From Bacteroides zhangwenhongii (GTDB lineage Bacteria > Bacteroidota > Bacteroidia > Bacteroidales > Bacteroidaceae): a stretch of 64,000 bases of DNA. Positions 54,038 through 62,356 of this stretch are shown here, in pieces; positions within the stretch are counted from its first letter, which is position 1; the number at the start of each line of letters is the position of its first letter. The stretch covers positions 2,604,001 to 2,668,000 of the forward strand of contig NZ_CP059856.1 in NCBI RefSeq assembly GCF_009193325.2, in the 5' to 3' direction. The notes below the pieces were generated by a model that worked only from the letters and a program-made list of their open reading frames with translations, ran no database searches and was not told the DNA's origin. A program made the position numbers and the translations under genes.

Positions 54038-55297
54038 ATGAAAGATTCTTCAACACGATCACACGTACTCCGATTGGCACACGATCCTATTCCTACGGTC
54101 CACATTGGTATTATCGGATTGGGTAATCGGGGATTACTCACTCTTAAGCGTTATCTGCAAATTGAAGGAGCCGAAATCAATGCTCTTTGCGAAATCAGGG
54201 AAGGAAACTTGGAAAAAGCCCGTTATCTATTAAAGGAAGCCAATCGTCCCGAAGCAGCCGGATACACCGGCACTGAAGGATGGAAAAAGATGTGTGAATC
54301 GAACGGATTAGATTTAGTCTTTATTTGCACGGACTGGCTAATGCATACTCCTATGGCGATTTTTGCGATGGAATGCGGCAAACATGTAGCGATTGAGGTT
54401 CCGGCAGCTATGAGTGTAGAAGAATGTTGGCAGTTAGTAGACACTGCGGAAAAGACAAGACGCCACTGCATCATGTTGGAGAACTGCTGCTACGATCCGT
54501 TTGCATTGACCACACTCAATATGGCACGTCGGGGAGTGCTGGGGGAAATCATGCATGTGGAAGGAGCCTATATTCACGACCTGCGCTCAATGTATTTCGC
54601 CGAAGAGAGCGAAGGCGGTTATCACAATCACTGGGGAAAAAAATACAGCATCGAACATACCGGCAACCCCTACCCCACGCATGGTTTGGGTCCCGCCTGC
54701 CAGATACTTGACATTCACCGCAGCGACAGAATGGAATATCTTGTTTCCATGTCCACTCATCAAGCAGGTATGAGTGAGTACGCACGCAGAATGTTCGGCG
54801 AATATTCACCGGAAGCCAATCAGAAATACCTCTTAGGAGATGTCAATACGACTCTTATCCATACAGTCAAAGGAAAAACAATCATGCTTCAATATGATGT
54901 ATCCACACCTCGCCCGTATAGCCGTCTGCAAACAGTATGCGGCACAATGGGCTTTGCCCAGAAATACCCGGTTCCTCGCATCGCACTGGAACCTAACGGC
55001 GACACTCCCCTTCAAGGAGAAATGTTGGAGAAAACATTAGCACGCTACAAACACCCATTCAGCGCAACTATCGGAGAAGAAGCGCATCGCAAAGGATTAC
55101 CCAATGAAATGAATTATGTTATGGACTATCGGCTTATCTATTGTCTGCGCAATGGCTTGCCACTGGACATGGACGTTTATGACGCTGCCGAATGGTCATG
55201 TATTACAGAGTTAAGTGAAAAATCAGTACTAAACAAAAGTATGCCGATGGAGATACCGGATTTTACCAGAGGGGCTTGGAAAGACTGCAAATATTAA
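54038..55297 (+). CDS. GH109-family NAD-dependent alpha-N-acetylgalactosaminidase (Gfo/Idh/MocA fold)
   Basis: 419 residues. Rossmann NAD site GIIGLGNRG near residue 25, [20 protein letters not shown] and [18 protein letters not shown], which match the GH109 branch of the Gfo/Idh/MocA family, then the catalytic-region [15 protein letters not shown]. Characterised GH109 enzymes use tightly bound NAD to remove terminal alpha-GalNAc, including the blood-group A determinant. Many family members have a Tat or Sec signal; this one shows none, so it may work in the cytoplasm, or the enzyme may act on short imported glycans. It lies between a tRNA terminator and the GH110 gene (88-bp gap). Confidence 0.87.
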   Translation: MKDSSTRSHVLRLAHDPIPTVHIGIIGLGNRGLLTLKRYLQIEGAEINALCEIREGNLEKARYLLKEANRPEAAGYTGTEGWKKMCESNGLDLVFICTDWLMHTPMAIFAMECGKHVAIEVPAAMSVEECWQLVDTAEKTRRHCIMLENCCYDPFALTTLNMARRGVLGEIMHVEGAYIHDLRSMYFAEESEGGYHNHWGKKYSIEHTGNPYPTHGLGPACQILDIHRSDRMEYLVSMSTHQAGMSEYARRMFGEYSPEANQKYLLGDVNTTLIHTVKGKTIMLQYDVSTPRPYSRLQTVCGTMGFAQKYPVPRIALEPNGDTPLQGEMLEKTLARYKHPFSATIGEEAHRKGLPNEMNYVMDYRLIYCLRNGLPLDMDVYDAAEWSCITELSEKSVLNKSMPMEIPDFTRGAWKDCKY

Positions 55298-55385
55298 AAA
55301 AACCTTTTTTTACAGGGGAAAAATAGGGTTACAAGCACACAAACAGTATTTATTATAAAGCCATCACATATTCAATATCAAAAAC

Positions 55386-57233
55386 ATGAAAACACCTTTA
55401 ACATTAAAAACAGGCTTACTGGCTATCTTTCTAATTTGCACAGTCAGCGTTTCTGCAAATAAAACTATCTCTGTTGCCGATTTCGGCTTAAAACCGGACA
55501 GTCGTATCAATGCAGTACCCTTTATACAAAAAGCAATCAAAGCCTGCAAAGAAAATCCGGGTTCTACGCTCCTATTTCCGAAAGGGAGGTATGATTTCTG
55601 GTCACAACACGCCACAGAAAAAGAATATCATGAAACTAATACGTATGACGTAAATCCTAAAATCCTTGCTGTACTGCTAAAGGAGATCAATGATCTCACC
55701 ATTGACGGAAACAACTCGGAATTTATCATGCACGGACGGATGCAGCCATTCACTTTAGATCACTGCCAAAACATAACACTGAAGAATTTCACCATAGACT
55801 GGGACATTCCTTTAACCGCACAAGGCGCTGTCATCGAATCTACCCCCGACTATATGGAGATTGAGATCAACGCCTGCCAATATCCCTACATCATCGAAAA
55901 CAAGAGACTGACCTTCGTCGGCGAAGGATGGAAAAGCGGCGTATGGTCCATTATGCAATTTGATCCCAAGACCCATTTCGTTTTGCCCAATACAGGTGAC
56001 AATCTAGGATGGCGCAGCTATGACGCGATAGAAGTAAGTCCCGGACGTGTCCGCCTGTCTGACCCTAAAAGAGAAGCGAACAAGTTCTATCCCGCACCGG
56101 GCACTATCCTCGTATTGAGACATAGTACCCGCGATCATGCCGGAATCTTCATCTACCACAGTACAGACACAAAGATGGAAAATCTGAAACTGTTCCACAC
56201 GTGCGGGCTTGGCATTCTGTCGCAATATAGTAAAAACATTTCATTCAATGATGTCCATATCATCCCAAACGCCTCTAAAGGACGCGTATTGAGCGGACAC
56301 GATGACGGCTTCCACTTTATGGGATGCAGCGGTTTGCTTAAAATAGAGAATTGTTGTTGGACAGGACTCATGGACGACCCCATCAACATTCACGGAACTT
56401 GTTCGCGCATTATGGAAGTCCTCTCTCCTACCCGCATCAAATGCAAATTCATGCAAGATATGAGTGAAGGTATGGAATGGGGACGCCCGGATGAAATAAT
56501 CGGTTTCATCGAACATAATACAATGCGTACAGTAGCTACCAACAAAATGAAAAAGTTTACAGCATTAAACAAAGCCGAATTTATCATTGAATTATCCAAG
56601 CCCCTCCCCACCGGAGTTGAAGTAGGATATGTAATAGAGAATCTGACCTGTACTCCCGATGCGGAAATACGTAACTGCCATTTTGGAAGTTGCCGTGCAC
56701 GCGGCTTGCTCGTATCCACTCCGGGAAAAGTCGTCATAGAGAACAATGTTTTCGAATCGAGCGGTTCCGCCATTCTGATTGCCGGAGACGCTAACGCCTG
56801 GTATGAATCAGGAGCTGTGAAAGATGTATTAATACGCAACAACGAATTCCGTTACCCCTGCAACTCATCACTTTACCAGTTCTGCGAAGCGGTAATCAGC
56901 ATTGATCCCGAAATTCCTACCCCGGAACAAAAGTACCCGTATCACCGCAATATCCGGATTGTAGACAACACATTCCATCTTTTTGATTACCCGATTATTT
57001 ATGCCCGCTCGGTAGATGGTTTAACATTTTCGAACAATACGTTAATACGCAACACAACCTATCAGCCCTATCACTACCGCAAAGAAGGTATCACGTTGGA
57101 AGCCTGCAAGTCCGTCGTTATCTCAAACAATAAAATAGAGGGTGATGTATTAGGACGTATTGTCAAATTTGAAAAGATGAAATCATCGGATATCAAAATC
57201 AGTAAAAATCCATTCTTCCGGAAAGCCAAATAA
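55386..57233 (+). CDS. GH110-family alpha-1,3-galactosidase, secreted
   Basis: 615 residues with a signal peptide of ~24 residues (ending SVSAN). A parallel beta-helix of the pectin-lyase type is seen: repeated short segments such as NITLKNFTIDW, ISFNDVHIIPN, VVIENNVFESSG and LIRNNEFRYP. The segment GLMDDPINIHGTC with Asp330-Asp331 is the candidate active site. GH110 enzymes remove terminal alpha-1,3-galactose and act on blood-group B or linear alpha-Gal structures; which subtype this is cannot be told by eye. It follows the GH109 gene and ends 9 bp from the convergent sigma gene. Confidence 0.9.
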   Translation: MKTPLTLKTGLLAIFLICTVSVSANKTISVADFGLKPDSRINAVPFIQKAIKACKENPGSTLLFPKGRYDFWSQHATEKEYHETNTYDVNPKILAVLLKEINDLTIDGNNSEFIMHGRMQPFTLDHCQNITLKNFTIDWDIPLTAQGAVIESTPDYMEIEINACQYPYIIENKRLTFVGEGWKSGVWSIMQFDPKTHFVLPNTGDNLGWRSYDAIEVSPGRVRLSDPKREANKFYPAPGTILVLRHSTRDHAGIFIYHSTDTKMENLKLFHTCGLGILSQYSKNISFNDVHIIPNASKGRVLSGHDDGFHFMGCSGLLKIENCCWTGLMDDPINIHGTCSRIMEVLSPTRIKCKFMQDMSEGMEWGRPDEIIGFIEHNTMRTVATNKMKKFTALNKAEFIIELSKPLPTGVEVGYVIENLTCTPDAEIRNCHFGSCRARGLLVSTPGKVVIENNVFESSGSAILIAGDANAWYESGAVKDVLIRNNEFRYPCNSSLYQFCEAVISIDPEIPTPEQKYPYHRNIRIVDNTFHLFDYPIIYARSVDGLTFSNNTLIRNTTYQPYHYRKEGITLEACKSVVISNNKIEGDVLGRIVKFEKMKSSDIKISKNPFFRKAK

Positions 57234-57242
57234 CTGTTTCCG

Positions 57243-57794
57243 CTAGACAACACGAACAAATAGCATAAACAACGGCAGATTATCTTTTAGAAATTTCAAG
57301 GCTAAAGTGATCTGCCGTTCCACTGCTTTTTCCCCTACTCCACAACGTTCAGCAATTTCTTTACACGACAGATGTTCCTCACGACTCATTTTGAAGATCT
57401 GTTGTCTCTTGGGAGGAAGCTGCGCAACCAAACTATCAATATAATTTTTCAAATCGACAGCATCCAGTTCTTCTTCTATTTCGTATGATTCTTCAATTCC
57501 CCTCAGAGCCGTCATCCTAAAATTCAAATCAATGAAATATCTACGCGAATAATTGAATATGATGTTTCGGGTTATCATAAAAAGAAATCCATCAAAATTC
57601 TTATCAGCATCCAGTATTTCTTTCGACTCCCAGACTTTCAAAAACACATCTTGAACCACTTCCGACAATTCGGAGGAAGATATAATGTAAAGTTGCGCAA
57701 AGTTATAAACTTTTAGCCAATAACGATTATACAAGATAGTAAACGCTTCCGCATCGCCACCTTTCAGTCTGTCTATAACCAGCTTCTCTTCCAT
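57243..57794 (-). CDS. ECF-type RNA polymerase sigma factor
   Basis: 183 residues. Region 2: LYNRYWLKVYNFAQLYI, then ELSEVVQDVFLKVWESKEIL; region 4: LPPKRQQIFKMSREEHLSCKEIAERC and the GVGEKAVERQITLALKFL recognition helix. It is divergent from its likely anti-sigma gene (57992) rather than in the same direction, which differs from the sigma/FecR pair at 39-40 kb. It is convergent with GH110 with only 9 bp between stop codons. The -7 box TACTTTTG is at the complement of 57813-57820. Confidence 0.93.
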   Translation of the reverse strand: MEEKLVIDRLKGGDAEAFTILYNRYWLKVYNFAQLYIISSSELSEVVQDVFLKVWESKEILDADKNFDGFLFMITRNIIFNYSRRYFIDLNFRMTALRGIEESYEIEEELDAVDLKNYIDSLVAQLPPKRQQIFKMSREEHLSCKEIAERCGVGEKAVERQITLALKFLKDNLPLFMLFVRVV

Positions 57795-57812
57795 TTGTGT
57801 TTAATTATATCA

Positions 57813-57820
57813 CAAAAGTA
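57813..57820 (-). promoter_or_regulatory. -7 box of the second ECF sigma gene
   Basis: TACTTTTG on the minus strand, 18 bp before the ATG. Confidence 0.5.
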
Positions 57821-57897
57821 AGGAAAAAATAATAAACTGCTACATTTTTTTAAGTATTTATTTTAGGCAAAAAACAGGGAATGACCGAACAGTTACA

Positions 57898-57933
57898 ATC
57901 CACATTAAAAAAATGATTTTTTTTAATGTGGAT
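57898..57933. other. 16-bp inverted repeat between the divergent sigma and fecR genes
   Basis: ATCCACATTAAAAAAA (57898-57913) and TTTTTTTTAATGTGGAT (57917-57933) form a near-perfect stem with a 3-4-nt loop. On either strand it is a hairpin with internal A/T runs. It sits in the control region shared by the two regulators; it may be a terminator-like insulator or a binding site. Confidence 0.6.
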
Positions 57934-57991
57934 GTGGGGCTTTGAACGAGTTATGTGTATTTATATATAGAGACTAAAAAAAGAAGTTTAA

Positions 57992-58942
57992 ATGAACAAT
58001 ATACAAAGAATGGATAAAAAGAGCATAATCAAGATTTTACTGACAGGTAGACTGACAAAAAGCCAACGCAAAGATATCGCGGACCTGGATTTTGTAAATA
58101 CAGAAATAAAAAAGCAATGGGATGAGTCCGGAAACAGAATGGTTGACATGGCAATAAAAGAGCAAATATGGAAAAAAGTAAAAGCGAAAAGCATCCACAA
58201 GAAACAAAATAAAAATTTCGTGGAACAAAAATGGTACTTCATCGCAGCTTCCGTCACTCTTTTGTTAGCCGTCGGAGGATTATGGTTAAGTTCTCAAGGA
58301 GATAAATCCGGAAAAGAATTCATCGAAATCACAGCTCAAGAGAGTCAAGTTCATGTTTTGCCGGATAGTACCAAAGTATGGATGGAAAGCGGAAGTTCCA
58401 TTCGATATGCCAAAGTATTCAATCAGAACAGAAAAGTGTGGTTGAAAGGCAATTCGCTATTTGAAGTGTATAAACATGAAAAAAGTACTTTTCAAGTTTA
58501 TATAAACAAGGCTTTCATAGAAGTAAAAGGTACTTGTTTCCTCGTCAAACAGTCCAATGCCGAAAAAAACGAAATCACACTGTTTCATGGCAAGATTGAA
58601 TTCAATGTAGAGTCTACCGGAAAGAAGACAGTGATGAAACCAATGCAAAAAATGGTCTATAACCCGACCAATGCACAAACTGAAATAAGAAATATCATCC
58701 ATGTAAACTGGAAAGACGGAAAATTCCATTTCAAGGATGTCCCTCTGCAACAGCTTATCAAAACAATCAATCAGATATATGACACGAACATCGTACTGGA
58801 CAAAATGATTAACCACGAATCGGCATTCACAGGCATTATCCGCTACGACGAACCACTCGAAGATGTCATCAGCAAAATTTGCTTCAGCTTAAACCTTACC
58901 CAAGAAAAACAAAAAAATCATATAATGATAAAGAACGAATAA
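57992..58942 (+). CDS. FecR-family anti-sigma factor
   Basis: 316 residues. Cytoplasmic N-terminal region (about 1-80), one membrane span (WYFIAASVTLLLAVGGLWLSS in part, about 82-102), periplasmic FecR domain (VHVLPDSTKVWMESGSSIRY, VWLKGNSLFEVYKHEKSTF, IEVKGTCFLVKQ) and a C-terminal STN-like part (FKDVPLQQLIKTINQIYDTNI). Divergent from the ECF sigma gene and 48 bp before susC. It relays the substrate signal from SusC to the sigma factor. An ATG six codons downstream (58010) is an alternative start. Confidence 0.92.
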   Translation: MNNIQRMDKKSIIKILLTGRLTKSQRKDIADLDFVNTEIKKQWDESGNRMVDMAIKEQIWKKVKAKSIHKKQNKNFVEQKWYFIAASVTLLLAVGGLWLSSQGDKSGKEFIEITAQESQVHVLPDSTKVWMESGSSIRYAKVFNQNRKVWLKGNSLFEVYKHEKSTFQVYINKAFIEVKGTCFLVKQSNAEKNEITLFHGKIEFNVESTGKKTVMKPMQKMVYNPTNAQTEIRNIIHVNWKDGKFHFKDVPLQQLIKTINQIYDTNIVLDKMINHESAFTGIIRYDEPLEDVISKICFSLNLTQEKQKNHIMIKNE

Positions 58943-58990
58943 CAATTAAAACCAATATTAACCAAATGTCTAATCAAAAATGCTAAAAGC

Positions 58991-61900
58991 ATGAGAAAAA
59001 TTCAAATTTCTTACAGGCAGCGATATCTGAAATATATCGTGTTGCTATTGCTTTTTTATCCGCTCTCTGTACTAGGAGCACAAAGTAAAATCGCGGTAAA
59101 AGGGCAGTCTATTACAATCAAGCAAGCTATTCAGCTTATTGAGAAAAGTAGTAATTACATCTTTTTCTACAATGCTGCTGATTTGAAAAACACAACCAGC
59201 AAGAATATTAACTGTGAGGGCTCCATTGAAGATGTATTGGCAGTCGTATTCAATGGGAGTGGCATCACCTATATGATAAAAGGAAACGAGATCATATTGA
59301 AAGCGAGCAAGGTGGAAGCATCACAGCAAACTAAGAAGAAACGTACCGTGACAGGTACGGTTATCGATGCAGAAAACGGAGATCCAATTATCGGAGCATC
59401 CATTGTACTGAAAGGACAAAAAGAAGGAGGTACGATTACTGACTTGGACGGTAATTTTTCCATCTCCATCACAGGCACAAAAGCGTTACTCGAGATCAGC
59501 TACATCGGTTATAAAAAGAAAACAGTCGATGTAGGTGATTTGGGTGTCATCAATGTAAAACTGGAATCGGACAACCAGCTGCTGAATGAAGTCGTGGTAG
59601 TAGGCGCAGGTACTCAGAAAAAGGTCAGCGTGACAGGCTCTATCACAAGCGTGAAAGGTATGACCCTAAAAGCGCCCAGTTCTTCACTTACCTCTTCTTT
59701 TGCCGGCAAACTGTCGGGAGTCATCTCCATGACAAAATCCGGTGAGCCGGGTGCCGCTTCCGAATTCTACATCCGTGGTGTCAGCACTTTTGGAGGGCGT
59801 GCCACACCGCTGATTCTCTTGGATGATGTGGAAATCTCCACTGCCGACTTAAACAATCTCCCCGCCGAAACCATTGAAAGCTTCTCTATCTTGAAAGATG
59901 CTTCGGCAACCGCCATCTACGGTGCGCGTGGTGCGAACGGTGTGATGTTGATTACGACCAAGACCGGTAAAGAAAATGAAAAGACACGTATCAACGTGAC
60001 TATCGAGAATTCTTTCAACAAACCGATGAATATGCCGGAGTTCGTGGACGGAGCTACTTGGATGGAACTATACAATGAAGCGCAGACCACCCGCAGCCCG
60101 CAGTCTACCCCTAAATACACACAACAAGTGATTGACAATACACGCAATCATGTCAACCCGTACGTATATCCCGACGTAGACTGGCAAGATATGATTTTCA
60201 AGAAAATGAACATGAACCAACGTATAAATGTCAACATCTCCGGTGGTGGCAGCAAGGCTTCTTACTATATGAGCTTGCAAGCGAACCACGATACTGGTCT
60301 TCTAAACACGAAGAAAGTATATTCCTATAATAACAACATCAACAATTGGGGATACAATTTCCAGAACAATATTTCATATAAGGTTACCCCGACTACAAAA
60401 ATCGACCTGCACATGAATGCGCAGATCCATAGTCAGAAAGGGCCTAATTACAGTACTTCCAGTCTGTTCGCCATGATGTTGTCCACCAATCCCGTATACT
60501 TTCCAGCCACATTCCCCGCACAAGAGGGTGACAAGCATATCCGTTTCGGTAATGCACGCTGGGCAGGTTCGAGTCTGCGTACCAATCCATACGCCTATAT
60601 GTTGAGCTCATTCAAAGAAAATAATGAGAACACGCTGAACACTTCTTTGAAAATCAACCAGAAACTAGACTTCATCACTAAAGGTCTGAGCATTCAGGCA
60701 ATGGTGAACTGGAAAAACTGGTCATCATCCAATTACAGCCGCAGCATTAATCCCTACTATTATGGAGTGAAAAGCGGCAGTTATAACCCCGCCAACCCGA
60801 CCGACTACGAGCTGGAAGCACTGAATACCGACGGAACCGATTATTTGGCTACTTCCGCTATCGGCAAATCTTCCGACCAGACATTCTATATGGATGCCCG
60901 CTTGAACTACGACCGTCAATTTGACCTGCATCACGTCACCGGTATGTTGATGTATATGCAGCGTGAATACCGCAGCGATGTATTGCCACAACGCAACCAG
61001 GGTATTTCCGGACGCTTTACTTACGATTACGGCCAACGTTATCTCGTTGAGTTGAACTTCGGTTACAACGGTACGGAACGTCTGGCAAAGAAAAGCCGTT
61101 TTGAATTCTTCCCTGCCGTTTCTTTAGGTTGGGTAATCAGTAACGAAGCATTCTTCGAGCCGCTAACAGACGCCATCAGTAACTTGAAAGTCAGAGGTTC
61201 ATACGGTCTGGTAGGTAGCGATGAAACCGGTATGGGTGCCGGAGCGCAACACTTTCTTTACATCGACCAGGTATACCTTAACAACATAGGATTCACCACA
61301 GGCGTAGACATGAACTACACGCTGAGCGGACCGCAGATGATTACATACGCCGTACAAAACGCCAGCTGGGAACGTGTGAAAAAGCTCGACATCGGTCTCG
61401 ACATCGAACTGTTGCGTCAGATAACCATTACCACCGACTATTTCAAAGAACGTCGTTATAATATTTTGTTGAACCGGGAGGCATGGCCGGAATCACTGGC
61501 ATACTATACCGCCAAACCCTGGAGCAACAAAGGTAAGGTAGACAACTGGGGATTTGAAGTCAGCCTCAACTGGCACAAAGAAATCATCAAAGACCTTTTC
61601 ATCGACTTCCGTGGCAACTTCACTTATACGGAGAACAAATATGTCGACCTCGATGAGCCCATTTATCCGTATGTATGGAAAACGTCTACCGGAAAACCGC
61701 TTAGCCGCACCACCGGTTATGTAGCCGAAGGCTTATTCCAAAGCCAGGAAGAGATAGACAACAGTCCGGAACAAAACTTGGGCAGCGTAGTAAAACCGGG
61801 TGATATCAAATACCGCGACATCAACGGTGACGGAAAAATTGACTCCAACGACGAAGTGATGCTCTCACCATACGGAAGCACCCCTCGTATCCAATACGGT

Positions 61901-62326
61901 TTGGGATTGAACATCACTTATAAGAAGTTTGACTTCGGTGTATTCTTCAACGGTTCTGCCAAACGCAAGATTATGGTCAGCGGTGTCACTCCATTCGGAG
62001 AAAGTGACTATAACGTCATGAAGTTCATCGCCAACGAACGGTGGACGGAAGCCAATCCGAATCCCAACGCCACTTACCCGCGTCTAGGTCTGGTAAGTTC
62101 GCAAACAGCTAACAATAATGTATCAAGTTCATACTGGATGCGCAACGGTAATTTCCTCCGTTTCAAAACTTTGGAATTCGGATATAACTTCGGATATGGC
62201 CGTGTATACCTCAGTGGTGACAATCTAGCCGTATTCAGTCCGTTCAAGCTATGGGATCCAGAACTATCATACAACTCCTACCCGCTGCAACGAACATTCA
62301 ATGTCGGTGTACAACTCAATTTCTAA
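58991..62326 (+). CDS. SusC/RagA-family TonB-dependent transporter with STN domain
   Basis: 1111 residues. Signal peptide (ending VLGAQ, about residue 31), STN domain (about 35-100; IKQAIQLIEKSSNYIFFYN), carboxypeptidase-regulatory-like domain (about 118-195; GTVIDAENGDPIIGASIVLKG in part), plug (NEVVVVGAGTQKKVSVTGS, FYIRGVSTFGG, ATAIYGARGANGVMLITTK) and a beta-barrel ending NVGVQLNF. It imports glycan fragments with the SusD partner downstream; the STN domain fits regulation by the FecR/sigma pair. With GH109 and GH110 alongside, host mucin-type or blood-group glycans are the likely substrate. Confidence 0.96.
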   Translation: MRKIQISYRQRYLKYIVLLLLFYPLSVLGAQSKIAVKGQSITIKQAIQLIEKSSNYIFFYNAADLKNTTSKNINCEGSIEDVLAVVFNGSGITYMIKGNEIILKASKVEASQQTKKKRTVTGTVIDAENGDPIIGASIVLKGQKEGGTITDLDGNFSISITGTKALLEISYIGYKKKTVDVGDLGVINVKLESDNQLLNEVVVVGAGTQKKVSVTGSITSVKGMTLKAPSSSLTSSFAGKLSGVISMTKSGEPGAASEFYIRGVSTFGGRATPLILLDDVEISTADLNNLPAETIESFSILKDASATAIYGARGANGVMLITTKTGKENEKTRINVTIENSFNKPMNMPEFVDGATWMELYNEAQTTRSPQSTPKYTQQVIDNTRNHVNPYVYPDVDWQDMIFKKMNMNQRINVNISGGGSKASYYMSLQANHDTGLLNTKKVYSYNNNINNWGYNFQNNISYKVTPTTKIDLHMNAQIHSQKGPNYSTSSLFAMMLSTNPVYFPATFPAQEGDKHIRFGNARWAGSSLRTNPYAYMLSSFKENNENTLNTSLKINQKLDFITKGLSIQAMVNWKNWSSSNYSRSINPYYYGVKSGSYNPANPTDYELEALNTDGTDYLATSAIGKSSDQTFYMDARLNYDRQFDLHHVTGMLMYMQREYRSDVLPQRNQGISGRFTYDYGQRYLVELNFGYNGTERLAKKSRFEFFPAVSLGWVISNEAFFEPLTDAISNLKVRGSYGLVGSDETGMGAGAQHFLYIDQVYLNNIGFTTGVDMNYTLSGPQMITYAVQNASWERVKKLDIGLDIELLRQITITTDYFKERRYNILLNREAWPESLAYYTAKPWSNKGKVDNWGFEVSLNWHKEIIKDLFIDFRGNFTYTENKYVDLDEPIYPYVWKTSTGKPLSRTTGYVAEGLFQSQEEIDNSPEQNLGSVVKPGDIKYRDINGDGKIDSNDEVMLSPYGSTPRIQYGLGLNITYKKFDFGVFFNGSAKRKIMVSGVTPFGESDYNVMKFIANERWTEANPNPNATYPRLGLVSSQTANNNVSSSYWMRNGNFLRFKTLEFGYNFGYGRVYLSGDNLAVFSPFKLWDPELSYNSYPLQRTFNVGVQLNF

Positions 62327-62356
62327 ATTGTAACTTAAAATTTAATACTCACATAT

